Shown here: in pieces, positions 46,881 to 56,723 of the stretch
Layout: every line of letters starts with the position of its first letter
Position numbering within the stretch: position 1 is the stretch's first letter
DNA from: Vibrio splendidus
GTDB lineage: Bacteria; Pseudomonadota; Gammaproteobacteria; Enterobacterales; Vibrionaceae
Direction: 5' to 3'
NCBI RefSeq assembly: GCF_002873455.1
Contig: NZ_MCUN01000013.1
Location: 186,001-250,000, forward strand
Length of the DNA: 64,000 nt
The notes under the pieces: model-generated
Databases searched by the model: none
Seen by the model: the letters and a program-made list of their open reading frames with translations, nothing else
Told to the model about the DNA's origin: nothing
Made by a program: the position numbers and the translations under genes

Positions 46881-47881
46881 TGCCTTTACTTGATATTCGA
46901 CATCTAACCATCGAGATTGAGACCCCTCAAGGGATGGTTAAAGCCGTCGATCGAATGAGTATTACCCTCAATGAAGGGGAAATTCGCGGCTTAGTAGGTG
47001 AATCAGGCTCTGGCAAAAGCTTGGTTGCAAAAGCGATTGTTGGGGTTTGTAAAGAAAACTGGAAAGTATCTGCAGACCGAATGCGCCTTGGTAATATCGA
47101 CCTCCTGCAACTGACACCCAAAGAACGACGCCGAGTCATTGCTCGTGATATCGCGATGATCTTCCAAGAGCCGTCCTCCTGTCTTGATCCATCTGAAAAA
47201 GTCGGCCACCAACTGATCGAAGCGATTCCTTCATATTCGTTTGAAGGTCGATGGTGGCAGAGGTTCAAATGGCGTAAGAAGCAGGCCATCGCTCTACTGC
47301 ACAAAGTCGGTATTAAAGATCACTCTCGTCTTATGGACAGTTACTCCTATGAGTTAACCGATGGTGAGTGTCAAAAAGTCATGATCGCTATGGCGATCGC
47401 AGCCAAGCCAAAAGTCTTGATCGCTGATGAGCCAACCAATGATCTAGACCCGATTACACAGTCTCAAATATTGCGCCTGTTGAGTCGTATGAATCAGATC
47501 AATAACACAACTATCGTGCTGATCGGCCATGACTTAACCACCATTACCCAATGGGCAACTCGCATTACCGTTATGTATTGTGGTCAGTCTGTAGAATCAG
47601 CGGATACGCAGAAGTTGTTGGATACACCTAAACACCCATATACTGTTGCTCTGCTAAAAGCGATGCCAGATTTTAACGACTGGATTCCCCACAAAGAGAA
47701 ACTGCAATCTTTGCCAGGGTCAATTCCTCCGCTACAACACCTCCCTATTGGCTGTCGATTGGGCCCTCGCTGTCCATATGCACAAAGGCAATGTGTTGAG
47801 ATTCCTTATACCAAACGTATCAAAAACCATAAATTCAATTGTCACTTCCCTCTTAATATGGAGAAGAAAAAGAAATCATGA
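46880..47881 (+). CDS. sapD: Sap ABC transporter ATPase SapD
   Basis: 333 residues. Walker A is [13 protein letters not shown], Walker B is [12 protein letters not shown]. The ABC signature reads [12 protein letters not shown] instead of LSGGQ, a degenerate form also found in E. coli SapD (LTEGE). The C-terminal oligopeptide-transporter zone with '[14 protein letters not shown]' is present. E. coli SapD also supports Trk potassium uptake. One-base overlap with sapC and four-base overlap with sapF. Confidence 0.94.
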   Translation: MPLLDIRHLTIEIETPQGMVKAVDRMSITLNEGEIRGLVGESGSGKSLVAKAIVGVCKENWKVSADRMRLGNIDLLQLTPKERRRVIARDIAMIFQEPSSCLDPSEKVGHQLIEAIPSYSFEGRWWQRFKWRKKQAIALLHKVGIKDHSRLMDSYSYELTDGECQKVMIAMAIAAKPKVLIADEPTNDLDPITQSQILRLLSRMNQINNTTIVLIGHDLTTITQWATRITVMYCGQSVESADTQKLLDTPKHPYTVALLKAMPDFNDWIPHKEKLQSLPGSIPPLQHLPIGCRLGPRCPYAQRQCVEIPYTKRIKNHKFNCHFPLNMEKKKKS

Positions 47882-48666
47882 GTGCCTTATTACAAGTCAT
47901 TGATTTATCTAAAGACTTTACGACTCGTTCTGGTCTTTTCCGTAAAAAGATTCATCAAGCAGTGAAGCCGGTAAGCTTTTCGCTTGAGGCTGGACAGACG
48001 ATTGGTTTTATCGGTCAAAATGGTTCAGGAAAATCAACATTAGCAAGAATGCTAGCGGGCATGGTAGAGCCAACTGCGGGCGAAATTCGTGTAAACGGTG
48101 AAAAGCTAGAACACAAAGACTACTCGACTCGCTGTAAGCTGATTCGAATGATCTTCCAAGATCCGAACACATCGCTTAACCCGCGCATTCAGATTGGTCG
48201 AATTCTTGAAGGTCCGTTGAAGCGAAACACCAATATGCCACCAGAAGCCCGTATGCGTCGTGTGAAAGACACGCTATTACGTGTCGGCCTTCTACCAGAG
48301 CATGCGTATTTCTACCCTCAAATGCTTGCTGCAGGCCAGAAACAAAGGGTTTGTTTGGCTCGAGCACTGATACTTCAACCATCTATCATTGTGGCAGATG
48401 AAGCGTTAAATGGTTTGGACATGGCGATGCGTTCTCAAATCATCAACCTGTTCTTAGAACTGCAAGAAGAGATGGGGGTATCGTTCGTGTACGTATCACA
48501 ACATATTGGGATCGTTAAGCACATCACCGATAAAATCATCGTTATGCATGAAGGTAACGTGGTTGAAGCCGGAGAGACACATGAAGTGTTAACTAATCCA
48601 AGCCATCAGATCACACAAAGATTGGTGGAAAGCCATTTCTTCAAAGCACCGAACCATAGCCTGTAG
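47878..48666 (+). CDS. sapF: Sap ABC transporter ATPase SapF
   Basis: 262 residues. Walker [15 protein letters not shown], Walker [14 protein letters not shown]. The signature is [16 protein letters not shown] (LAAGQ for LSGGQ, as in E. coli SapF LAPGQ), and the catalytic region has Ala-Leu in place of Pro after DEA. With SapD it forms the heteromeric ATPase. Last gene of the operon; no terminator hairpin is seen before the next gene. Confidence 0.94.
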   Translation: MSALLQVIDLSKDFTTRSGLFRKKIHQAVKPVSFSLEAGQTIGFIGQNGSGKSTLARMLAGMVEPTAGEIRVNGEKLEHKDYSTRCKLIRMIFQDPNTSLNPRIQIGRILEGPLKRNTNMPPEARMRRVKDTLLRVGLLPEHAYFYPQMLAAGQKQRVCLARALILQPSIIVADEALNGLDMAMRSQIINLFLELQEEMGVSFVYVSQHIGIVKHITDKIIVMHEGNVVEAGETHEVLTNPSHQITQRLVESHFFKAPNHSL

Positions 48667-48736
48667 CCTCACCCATCACTATAAGAAATAGAGTTGGAAG
48701 GGAAGCTTCAATGTTGATCTCAAGGAGGAGAAACGC

Positions 48737-49537
48737 GTGCTGATACGAACTTCAATTTTCACACCGCCCTTTTTGTCTATACGGCTCTTGTTAACATTGC
48801 TTTCTTTCAACGTTGCAAGCACCCCACTGACTTGGCTTGATAAAACGTTTGTCGAAAATGCATTTTATGATGTGGCACTGAGACACGAATATTCACAAGG
48901 CAACAAGCCGCTCGCTAAATGGAAACAACCGATCAAGATATGGGTTGATCATCAAGTGGACGATGAAGAATTGCATCAAGAGCTCACAGAGCTTCATCTC
49001 CAACACTTAGCCGAAATAACCCAACACCCGATAACAATCGTCAACAAAGAGTCTGAAGCGAACGTAAAATGGATATACACGAGGCAAAGTCAATGGATAC
49101 CTGAAGCGAAATCGGTCCTCAAGCTCAAATCCACTCAGCATTTAAACAACGCTATCTGTACGGCAGGTTATCGAACCAACTCTAAAGGTGAGATTGTTTA
49201 CGCCGGAATTGTTATTCCAGTGGATCAAGCAAGGTCGAGAGGCAAGCTCGTTGCGTGTATCGTAGAAGAGATCACACAGGTTCTAGGCCTGCCGAATGAT
49301 TCAGATAAAGCCTATCCTTCTATTTTCAACGACCACACGCCAGAAGACTTGTTATCGCCCTTAGATGTGGTGCTACTGCAACTACTGTATGAACCAGAAT
49401 TGAAAGCTGGAATGACAAAATCTGAAGTAAAACCTATCGTTCGAAAGGTACTCAAGGGATACAGCGAAACAGGTGTGCTTCAACAAGCGTCCACAGAAGC
49501 GCAGCAGGCGCCTTTGTATCAACTGATTGGGTATTGA
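48737..49537 (+). CDS. DUF2927 protein, possibly exported
   Basis: 266 residues, GTG start with a perfect AAGGAGGAG site six bases upstream. A hydrophobic N-terminus (about residues 12-28) looks like a signal peptide or anchor. The C-terminal half carries the DUF2927 signature CIVEEITQVLGLPNDSD, in which 'EExxQxLGLxND' resembles a degraded zinc-protease helix. It lies 70 bases behind sapF in the same direction, so may be co-transcribed. Function is unknown. Confidence 0.8.
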   Translation: MLIRTSIFTPPFLSIRLLLTLLSFNVASTPLTWLDKTFVENAFYDVALRHEYSQGNKPLAKWKQPIKIWVDHQVDDEELHQELTELHLQHLAEITQHPITIVNKESEANVKWIYTRQSQWIPEAKSVLKLKSTQHLNNAICTAGYRTNSKGEIVYAGIVIPVDQARSRGKLVACIVEEITQVLGLPNDSDKAYPSIFNDHTPEDLLSPLDVVLLQLLYEPELKAGMTKSEVKPIVRKVLKGYSETGVLQQASTEAQQAPLYQLIGY

Positions 49538-49581
49538 CGAAAATACGTTGGGAAGCAGCTTAGAAGGGAAGAATAGAACAA

Positions 49582-49609
49582 CAGCGTTGCCCGAGGTAAG
49601 ACAACGCTG
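49582..49609. terminator. Hairpin between convergent genes
   Basis: CAGCGTTG pairs with CAACGCTG around a 12-base loop. No T-run. It lies 45 bases after the DUF2927 stop and just before the convergent DUF2750 stop, so it may stop both transcripts weakly. Confidence 0.4.
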
Positions 49610-49630
49610 GCTTACAATTTGACGAGAGAA

Positions 49631-50020
49631 TTAGCGCTTAGCAGCCTGCTTTTTCAATTCGAAATCGAATTCATCCGGGAACAAGATAACACCTTCTTCC
49701 TGTTCGTTCGGGAATACAACAACGGCAAGCTCGTCGTCTTCTAGACCGTTAGTCCAACGACTGTGCCATTTGTTCAACGAGATAGACTCCGCTTTACACT
49801 CAGACCAATCACCCGTCGCCCAAGATTCAGCGAACTCTTTGTTTGGCCATACTGGAACACAATCTTCGTCTTCCGTGTTGAGCATTACACAACCGTGCTC
49901 ATCGGTTAAGATCCATACTTCACGATTTGCTACGATTTCTTTCACACAGTACTTCAGGCGTTGCTCACCCGTATACTTGTTGATTTCAGCGATTTTTTTA
50001 TCGTCTAGCTGTGTAGTCAT
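49631..50020 (-). CDS. DUF2750 protein
   Basis: 129 residues, acidic, Trp-rich. The conserved pattern 'REVWILTDEHGCVMLNTEDE', 'VPVWPNKEFAESWATGDWSE', 'VVVFPNEQEEGVILFPDEFD' matches DUF2750 proteins, a cytoplasmic family of unknown function. No signal or membrane segment. Monocistronic; a terminator for ppaC lies just upstream. Confidence 0.85.
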   Translation of the reverse strand: MTTQLDDKKIAEINKYTGEQRLKYCVKEIVANREVWILTDEHGCVMLNTEDEDCVPVWPNKEFAESWATGDWSECKAESISLNKWHSRWTNGLEDDELAVVVFPNEQEEGVILFPDEFDFELKKQAAKR

Positions 50021-50123
50021 CTTAATTTCCTACTTTAGTCAGTAACTTTGCTCTTAAAGCTATTTTATGCCGAGAGCTTTTAACTTCAAACATTTTCGAT
50101 GAAGAAGAAAATCTACTTCAAAG

Positions 50124-50152
50124 AAAAACGCCTGCTAAATTAGCAGGCGTTT
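50124..50152 (-). terminator. ppaC terminator
   Basis: A perfect 13-bp stem (AAACGCCTGCTAA with TTAGCAGGCGTTT), ending about 18 bases beyond the ppaC stop and with a T-rich end on the minus strand. Confidence 0.88.
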
Positions 50153-50169
50153 ATAATTAAGCGACTTGG

Positions 50170-51075
50170 TTAAACAAGCTCGCCTTGAAGCCAAGGCCAA
50201 CCTTGCTTCTTACGGCTAAGTGTATTTTCCATCATCAATACACCGTCTTTCTCGAATTTAACCAGCTTATCAGCCCACTCACCTTTGTATAGAAGACGAG
50301 TTTGAGCTGTAGTGATATCTGTCAGCATTACTGCAGCGAACGCTAGACCATCTTTCTCGCAACGCGCTTCAAGATCCGCTTCTAGTGCTTCAATCATGCC
50401 ATCTACTTGCTCAAGAGTCGCAAGTTCAACTTGACCAACAACAACATCACGACCGTTGAATGGGTAACCTTTAAGGTCTTTTTCTACTAGTTGAGCAGCA
50501 GATAGGCCTTCAATGTTTGTCTTAGCGATTAGAAGCGCTTTGATGAATGCGTCAACGTCTGTAACACCAGCGATTTCAGCAAGCTCAGCAACGGCATCTT
50601 TGTCTTTTTGAGTACATGTTGGAGAAGCAAAACCAACCGTGTCTGAAAGAATTGCAGACATCATCAGTTTAGCGATTTGTTGAGAGATAGAGTGACCTTC
50701 AATCTTGAACATGTTGAAAAGCACAGTGTTTGTACAACCAACAGGCCAGATCCAAGCTTCCATAGGGTTAACTGTCATTACGTCACCTAGACGGTGGTGA
50801 TCGACAATACCTACGATCTCTGCTTCAGCAACATCGTCTGGTGCTTGTGCTAGATCTGAGTAATCTACTAACCAGATTTTCTCACCAGCAACAGAAGTAC
50901 GAAGCTCTGGCTTTTCAGCACCAGCGACTTCTAGAATATGTTGAGTTTCGCGGTTGATCTCGCCTTGGCGAATTGGTGTCGCTTCCTCGCCACGAGCTTT
51001 AAGAAGCTCTGTTGCAACTAACGCACTACAAATACTGTCACTATCAGGGTTTTTGTGACCAACAACTAAAATCAT
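50170..51075 (-). CDS. ppaC: Manganese-dependent (family II) inorganic pyrophosphatase
   Basis: 301 residues of the DHH fold. 'VVGHKNPDSDSICSALVATE' holds the N-terminal His/Asp metal ligands, 'VDHHRLGD' is the DHH motif, and the C-terminal DHHA2 domain ends 'RKKQGWPWLQG', with the phosphate-binding SRKKQ-type motif. It hydrolyses pyrophosphate with Mn2+ (or Co2+). It is transcribed away from the putative Mn exporter, with a Fur-type palindrome between them, linking it to manganese status. Confidence 0.97.
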   Translation of the reverse strand: MILVVGHKNPDSDSICSALVATELLKARGEEATPIRQGEINRETQHILEVAGAEKPELRTSVAGEKIWLVDYSDLAQAPDDVAEAEIVGIVDHHRLGDVMTVNPMEAWIWPVGCTNTVLFNMFKIEGHSISQQIAKLMMSAILSDTVGFASPTCTQKDKDAVAELAEIAGVTDVDAFIKALLIAKTNIEGLSAAQLVEKDLKGYPFNGRDVVVGQVELATLEQVDGMIEALEADLEARCEKDGLAFAAVMLTDITTAQTRLLYKGEWADKLVKFEKDGVLMMENTLSRKKQGWPWLQGELV

Positions 51076-51218
51076 GTTTCTTCCTATTACACTAACAATT
51101 ATGACTCTACCTTTAGAGCCTCTCTTTATTAGCCATACTTTACCTCATTTTTTCAGATTGGTCATGTTTCGTAGGTTTAGCCAATGGTAACAATAGATAA
51201 AAAAACAACAAATGCAAT

Positions 51219-51233
51219 TGATAATTATTATCA
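51219..51233. promoter_or_regulatory. Perfect Fur-family operator between ppaC and the Mn transporter
   Basis: TGATAAT-T-ATTATCA is a perfect 7-1-7 palindrome of the Fur-box core. It lies 44 bases before the transporter start and 144 before ppaC, so it could act on one or both. Fur itself or a Fur-family Mn sensor (Mur) are the candidate binders. Flanking bases (AAT...TTCGT) agree only partly with the extended 19-base Fur consensus. Confidence 0.75.
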
Positions 51234-51276
51234 TTCGTATATATTTATCTTAAGCCACTAATTTTGAGTAACACCT

Positions 51277-52491
51277 ATGGATCGACTAATCTCTTTTTTG
51301 CCAAGCAGTAGCGCTGCGAAAACAACTCAGTTTTCACTGTCATTTAAGCGCCTGCTTTTACCTATTTCACTTGCAGCTTTAGTTGTGGCTCCTGCCACGC
51401 GAGAATTGACGGTTACTACCTTATCAGACGCCTTTTGGGCCGTGTCTTGTTATGTTGCTCTGACCTTAGCGATTTACCACGGGTTAAGCTTGTACATCAA
51501 CAAAGACAACGTCTTCAACAAGCTCGTCCATCAATCCCGTTCGAACCAAGTGGTATTCGCGGCTCTCATGGGAGCGTTGCCCGGCTGCGGCGGTGCGATA
51601 GTGGTGACCACACAATTTATCTCGGGAAAACTCGGATTTGGTGCGGTAGTTGCGGTGCTAGTCTCAACTATGGGTGATGCAGCCTTCCTGCTCATTGCAA
51701 GCGAACCCAAGACTGGTTTAGCCATGATGGCGATGGGCGTGATTGTCGGCACAGCGTCAGGTCGAATCATTAATTTGTTTCACGCAGACGACTTCTTACG
51801 CCCAAAAAAAGCAGAGCAAAATGAAGCGGTGAGCAGCTGTGCTTCCCAATCTCAAGACAAAGAAGCGGTCTCTAAAAAAGCGATAAACCTACAAGGTTAT
51901 CTATGGTCTGTACTCATTATTCCAGGTGCTGCGGTTGCCCTACTTGGCTCTTTTCAAGTGGACGTAAATGAGTTGCTCGCTTTGCCCGAAATGTCGATGG
52001 AATGGGCGGGAACTGTTTTGTTGATTAGCTCGATGTTTCTATGGGGCCTCACCCGTGAAATTGAAGATTACAAATCAGCAGTAAGTGAAGACGAGAAATG
52101 TGTAGGCTCTCATCCACTACAAAAAACGGCTCAAGATACTAATTTCGTAACAGCGTGGGTTGTGGTTGCTTTCTTATTTTTTGAATTTGGTTCTGTGCTA
52201 GCAAATGTAGATTTTGCGACGCTATTCTCAAGTTGGGGCATCATGCTCCCCCTGGCTGGCGTGTTGATGGGGCTATTACCTGGCTGTGGTCCTCAGTTGT
52301 TGGTGACTAGTCTTTATCTTTCAGGCGCACTACCACTTTCGGCTCAGGTAGGTAACGCAATTTCAAACGATGGTGACGCGCTATTCCCTGCAATTGCGAT
52401 GGCACCAAAAGCGGCTCTTGTTGCTACCTTGTATTCAAGTGTGCCTGCTTTAATTTGTGCATACGGCTATTGGTTTATGTTCGAGCTTTAA
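51277..52491 (+). CDS. Putative manganese transporter/exporter (ArsP_2/MneA-like)
   Basis: 404 residues with about ten membrane helices in two similar halves. Each half has the PGCG motif: 'MGALPGCGGAIVVTTQFISG' and 'MGLLPGCGPQLLVTSLYLSG', each followed by an acidic GDA (STMGDAAF and SNDGDALF). A hydrophilic loop of about 35 residues joins the halves. This is the family annotated as putative manganese transporter in vibrios, related to MneA; export of Mn2+ is known for a V. cholerae member, to my memory. The gene has a Fur-type operator upstream and is divergent to the Mn-dependent ppaC. Confidence 0.84.
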   Translation: MDRLISFLPSSSAAKTTQFSLSFKRLLLPISLAALVVAPATRELTVTTLSDAFWAVSCYVALTLAIYHGLSLYINKDNVFNKLVHQSRSNQVVFAALMGALPGCGGAIVVTTQFISGKLGFGAVVAVLVSTMGDAAFLLIASEPKTGLAMMAMGVIVGTASGRIINLFHADDFLRPKKAEQNEAVSSCASQSQDKEAVSKKAINLQGYLWSVLIIPGAAVALLGSFQVDVNELLALPEMSMEWAGTVLLISSMFLWGLTREIEDYKSAVSEDEKCVGSHPLQKTAQDTNFVTAWVVVAFLFFEFGSVLANVDFATLFSSWGIMLPLAGVLMGLLPGCGPQLLVTSLYLSGALPLSAQVGNAISNDGDALFPAIAMAPKAALVATLYSSVPALICAYGYWFMFEL

Positions 52492-52749
52492 GTTTAAGTT
52501 TGAGATTTAACACGATAGGCATACGCTTAACTCCATAGGTTTCTATTAGGTCGGTACTTTGTATCGGCCTTTTTGCTTCCAGTAACCTAATTTTTTCAGT
52601 GACCTAAGCTTCTCACAAGAGATTCTTTTGACTCACCCTCTCAGCTCAATTGCTTCAATAGCAGTACGTTATAGTGCTTCTCAAAGACGCCTCCATAAGC
52701 TTCACCACAATGCGTAAGTAGAAATCCCAACACCGTACACCAGAAAAAC
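52492..52749. other. Gap between the Mn transporter and the torA terminator
   Basis: About 260 bases with short AT-rich and repeat-like stretches. I see no gene; apart from the terminator at 52750 nothing supportable. Confidence 0.4.
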
Positions 52750-52783
52750 AAAAAGCCCCTGTAAGAATCCTTACAGGGGCTTT
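52750..52783. terminator. Bidirectional terminator of torECA
   Basis: A perfect 14-bp stem (AAAGCCCCTGTAAG with CTTACAGGGGCTTT) and a 4-base loop, with A/T runs on both sides. It lies 36 bases beyond the torA stop and also follows the Mn-transporter gene. Confidence 0.92.
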
Positions 52784-52819
52784 AATTCAAGCTTTAATCT
52801 TGGTTCTCAAGCACAAGTC

Positions 52820-55282
52820 TTAAGAAACTTCGATTGGACCACCGAATGACGTTACTGGAGGAAGTTTGCCTTGGAACTTCTCGAAATCAACCAAACAAGT
52901 GTTTGCTGACGTCGCTTGAGCTAGTTCAGATGAACCGATGTCTTGAGTTAGTGTGTTTGGATCACCGTAAGTATCTAGCGCGCCCACTTTCTCGTTGATC
53001 GGGCCGTACCAAGCACCTTCTTCGATACGAACAACACCAGGAGCGTAGCTATCCATTAGAACAGCACCTGCTAGTAGTTGACCACGGTCATTGAACACAC
53101 GTACTACATCGCCGTCTTTGATGCCTTTCTTCTTAGCATCCGTCGGGTTGATGTAGATTGGCTCACGGCCTTGTACCGCGTAAGTCGCACGCCACTCTTC
53201 AGATTCACACATCTGAGAGTGAAGACGCTTGTCCGGGTGACAAGATTGTAGCCAGTACGGGTGTTTGTCAGAGCCTGGACCACCATGTGAACGTTCAGAT
53301 TTCTCGAACCACATTGGGTGTTCTTGACAGTGCTCGTAACCCATGTTGCCAACAGTACGGCTTGTGATTTCGATGAAACCAGAAGGCGTGCCTAGTGCGT
53401 TGATCTCTGGATCTTCACGGAATGAAGCGTGGCGAGTCCATGGCTTACCTTTACCGAAGTCTAGGAAACCTTTCTCCCAGAACTCAGCAAACTCAGGCAT
53501 TTCAATCGTGCCTTCATTCGAAGCGCGGCAATCGTCATACAGAGATTTAACCCACTGCATTTCATCCATACCACGCGTGTAATCGTCGTAACGACCCCAA
53601 CGCTTAGTCAGGCTAGACATGATCTCAAAGTCAGTCTTAGACTGGAACAGAGGATCCACTAGCTTGTGCATTGCGATCAAACCACGACCAGAGTACGCAC
53701 CGTAACCATCGATATCGTTACGTTCCCACTGAGTACAAGCTGGAAGCACGATATCAGAGTGACGACAAGTTGCAGTCCATGCGAAATCAACAGCAACTAC
53801 AGTTTGTAGGCTCTTGAATGCTTTACGCATCTTGTTGCGATCTTGGTGGTGATGCCACGGGTTGTTACCACTGAATACCATCATCTTGATATCAGGTAGT
53901 GTCACAGTAGAACCGTTCGCTTTGATCTTCTTACCCGGCTCTAGCAGGCTATCTACCCAACGAGCAACAGGGATTACGCGGCTGTAACCGTTGTAATCTG
54001 TATTGGTGTACTTAGGTGATTGACCTTGGTCGATGTTCAGCGGGAAAGAACCCGGAGCAGCGAAGCCAGTCGAAGATACACCGATACCTGAGTAGTGGTG
54101 ACCGTAAGAGATACCGCCGCCAGGTAGACCAATTTGACCAACCATTGCTGCGATAACTGCACACATCCAGTAAGGCTGCTCACCGTGTTGTTGACGTTGA
54201 ATACTCCAACCAACAAGAATCTGTGTACGGCCGTTAACCAACATCTTAGCGAAATCACGGATAGAGTCCGCGCTTGCGCCACAGATAGCTGAAGCCCATT
54301 CTGGCGTCTTCTCAACTTTGTCTTTCGTTTCACCTTGAACGTACTTGATGAAATCTTCAAAACCTAGACAGTAAGTTTCGATGAACTTCTTGTCGTATAG
54401 GCCTTCGTTGTAAAGAACGTGAGCAACACCCAACATGAACGCCACATCAGTTTGTGGGTTGATGTACATCTGCTCGTTTTCTAAGTAACGACCTGTTTTG
54501 TTCTTCACAGGGTCAACAGAAACAACGTTGATCTCTTTCTTAGCAACTTTTTCTTTCAGCTGTTCTAGGTATGCGAATGATTCGTGAGTCTCACACGTCC
54601 AACCTACTTGCAGGTTCTTAACTGGATCGTTACCCCAAAGAACAATGTTGTCACTGTTTTCTAGGATAAGTTCCCAAGATGTACCTTGAGCATATACTTC
54701 AGTCGAACCTAGCACGTAAGGCATGATCGTTTGACCAGCACCTGTCGAGTAGTCACCGATTTTCTTCACAGAGTAACCGTGAAGTGCCATTGCACGTTGC
54801 ATGTGGTTAGTACAGCTGTGGAACTGACCCGTTTGTCTCCAACCAGTTTGACCTGTGTGAAGCGCCCATGGACCGTAATCTTTCTGTACGCGTTCTAGTT
54901 CGCGGTAAACAAGGTCTAGTGCCTCATCCCAAGTCACACGAATAAAGCGGTTGTTACCACGCGTGTCTGCGCTGTATTTATGCTTCTTCAACCAATCTAG
55001 GCGAACCATAGGGTAACGCACACGTGATGGGCTGTAGATAATACCTTTAATACCTTTCAACATCTCAGTTGGGTGTTGATCGATTTCTAGAGGTTTAATT
55101 TCTTGCACTTTACCCGCGTAAACGCGAGCTCTGAATGCACCCCAGTGAGAACCAGAGACTTTCCAAGCGCCGTCTGTTTCTGCTGCTGAAGCCGATGCCG
55201 ACGCCAATAAGCTAGGACCGATAATCGATGCCGCACTTGTTGTAGCGACACCTTTCAGAAAACTTCTTCTTGTAATTGCCAT
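52820..55282 (-). CDS. torA: Trimethylamine-N-oxide reductase TorA
   Basis: 820 residues. The N-terminus has a twin-arginine signal ([10 protein letters not shown]) and an AxA cleavage region near residue 33. The Mo-serine ligand lies in [15 protein letters not shown]. The sequence follows E. coli TorA closely ([10 protein letters not shown], '[20 protein letters not shown]', 'RLHSQMCES'). It reduces TMAO to trimethylamine in the periplasm. It is the last gene of torECA. The TorD chaperone and the TorTSR sensors are not in this window. This enzyme is distinct from TorZ at 9743. Confidence 0.96.
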   Translation of the reverse strand: MAITRRSFLKGVATTSAASIIGPSLLASASASAAETDGAWKVSGSHWGAFRARVYAGKVQEIKPLEIDQHPTEMLKGIKGIIYSPSRVRYPMVRLDWLKKHKYSADTRGNNRFIRVTWDEALDLVYRELERVQKDYGPWALHTGQTGWRQTGQFHSCTNHMQRAMALHGYSVKKIGDYSTGAGQTIMPYVLGSTEVYAQGTSWELILENSDNIVLWGNDPVKNLQVGWTCETHESFAYLEQLKEKVAKKEINVVSVDPVKNKTGRYLENEQMYINPQTDVAFMLGVAHVLYNEGLYDKKFIETYCLGFEDFIKYVQGETKDKVEKTPEWASAICGASADSIRDFAKMLVNGRTQILVGWSIQRQQHGEQPYWMCAVIAAMVGQIGLPGGGISYGHHYSGIGVSSTGFAAPGSFPLNIDQGQSPKYTNTDYNGYSRVIPVARWVDSLLEPGKKIKANGSTVTLPDIKMMVFSGNNPWHHHQDRNKMRKAFKSLQTVVAVDFAWTATCRHSDIVLPACTQWERNDIDGYGAYSGRGLIAMHKLVDPLFQSKTDFEIMSSLTKRWGRYDDYTRGMDEMQWVKSLYDDCRASNEGTIEMPEFAEFWEKGFLDFGKGKPWTRHASFREDPEINALGTPSGFIEITSRTVGNMGYEHCQEHPMWFEKSERSHGGPGSDKHPYWLQSCHPDKRLHSQMCESEEWRATYAVQGREPIYINPTDAKKKGIKDGDVVRVFNDRGQLLAGAVLMDSYAPGVVRIEEGAWYGPINEKVGALDTYGDPNTLTQDIGSSELAQATSANTCLVDFEKFQGKLPPVTSFGGPIEVS

Positions 55283-55306
55283 TGTGTTACTCCAATTGAC
55301 GTCTTA

Positions 55307-56488
55307 TTAGTGATGGCCTTCAGAAAAATCTGACGAGTGCTTCTGTAGATACTTAAGAACAAGCGCTTCTGTATCTGTGTCGAAGTTAACGAATGCAATC
55401 ATACCGTCTAGCATGCCTACCCAACCGTTAGCACTGAAGTGAGCTTCATCTGGTTGTGAGTGACAAGTTGAACAGTTAGATTGGTATGCTTGACCCGCTG
55501 CGTTCCAGATTGGATCGAAGTTATCAACCATAGACTCTTTCTTCATCCAAAGTGCTAGGTTAACTTCTTCCCATGGAAGGCCAGTAAGCTCGTCTTCTTT
55601 CTTATCGCCAACAGTGATTACGTCACTTTGAGATACTTCTTTCGTCAAGATTGCAGTCGAGATGTTCATCCCGAAGTCTTCTTGGATTACACGTCCGAAG
55701 CCTTTCGCTTTACGCCAACCGTCGATTTGAATCTTGATCATGTCGCCTTTTTCGTCGATAACAGCAACTTTACTTGCAGGGCTTAGTAGACCCGCTTCAA
55801 CTGTTGCAGTTTCATCCGTGTACATTGGAAGGTGACGAATAGAAATAACGTCGCTACCTGATGCATAAGATGTGCTGCTTGCAACATTCTCTAGCTCACC
55901 AACAATACCGCTTGCTGATGCCATATCAAGTGGAAGGTTGTGTGCTATGCCTTTGTGACAGTCAACACAGCTTTGATCACGCTCAGCGGCATTCTTCATT
56001 TGAATACGCGCTGTTGGGCGCATGTTCTCGAAGTCCATTGAATCGTAGTTGTGACAGTTTTTACACTCTAGAGATTTGTTCGAAGAGAAACGATCCCATT
56101 CATGTTTAGCCAGTTCGATACGACGCGCTTCAAATTTCTCTGGCGTGTCTAGGTCACCAAATACTTGAGCGAATACTTCTTTAGATGCTTGCATCTTACG
56201 AGCAATTTTAGCTGTCCATTCATGTGGAACGTGACAGTCAGGACAAGTTGCACGTACACCAGAGGTATTTTTCCAGTGAACCGTTTCTTGCAGTTCTACG
56301 TAAACATTGTCACGCATAGTGTGGCAACTTACACAGAACTCTTCTGTATTTGTATGTTCTAACGCAGTGTTAAAACCACCCCAGAAAATAACACCGGCGA
56401 TAAAGCCACCCATAGTTAGTACACCAAGACTGATGTGTACCGCTGGGCGAGTCATTGTGCGCCATAATTTAACTAAAAATGATTTCAT
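55307..56488 (-). CDS. torC: Pentahaem c-type cytochrome TorC
   Basis: 393 residues. N-terminal membrane helix (about 15-36), four CxxCH sites in the NapC-like part (CVSCH, CPDCH, CKNCH, CVDCH) and one in the C-terminal domain (CSTCH). Length matches E. coli TorC (390). It takes electrons from menaquinol to TorA, and in E. coli its C-terminal domain also signals to TorS. It lies 24 bases upstream of torA. Confidence 0.96.
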   Translation of the reverse strand: MKSFLVKLWRTMTRPAVHISLGVLTMGGFIAGVIFWGGFNTALEHTNTEEFCVSCHTMRDNVYVELQETVHWKNTSGVRATCPDCHVPHEWTAKIARKMQASKEVFAQVFGDLDTPEKFEARRIELAKHEWDRFSSNKSLECKNCHNYDSMDFENMRPTARIQMKNAAERDQSCVDCHKGIAHNLPLDMASASGIVGELENVASSTSYASGSDVISIRHLPMYTDETATVEAGLLSPASKVAVIDEKGDMIKIQIDGWRKAKGFGRVIQEDFGMNISTAILTKEVSQSDVITVGDKKEDELTGLPWEEVNLALWMKKESMVDNFDPIWNAAGQAYQSNCSTCHSQPDEAHFSANGWVGMLDGMIAFVNFDTDTEALVLKYLQKHSSDFSEGHH

Positions 56489-56540
56489 GTTTAGCTCTCT
56501 TAAAAATTAGTTCTAATAAAAATGTGATAGCAAGAGGGCA

Positions 56541-56723
56541 TTACATGCCGCCGTGTGCACCTGGGGGACCTAATACAAACACTTGCAGTGCCCAAACTAG
56601 AAAGCCGTAGCCTCCTACAAAACCCACACTTAATATTGGAAAGAGAACCACCGCAATGAAGAGGAATGACTTCCACTCCAACGAGCGTTTTTCGCCAGTT
56701 TCAATTTTATTAACATCACTCAT
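56541..56723 (-). CDS. torE: Small membrane protein TorE
   Basis: 60 residues. A charged N-terminus (MSDVNKIETGEKRSLEWKSF) is followed by one hydrophobic helix (residues about 21-48) and a short Gly/Pro-rich tail. Known vibrio and Shewanella tor operons have an extra small gene, torE, at this place (torECA); its role in the electron-transfer complex is not well defined. It lies 52 bases before torC. Confidence 0.85.
   Translation of the reverse strand: MSDVNKIETGEKRSLEWKSFLFIAVVLFPILSVGFVGGYGFLVWALQVFVLGPPGAHGGM

Noticed and set aside
51076..51276. Possible yybP-ykoY manganese riboswitch before the Mn transporter
   Set aside because: The leader is short and lacks the conserved loops; the Fur-type palindrome is the better explanation.
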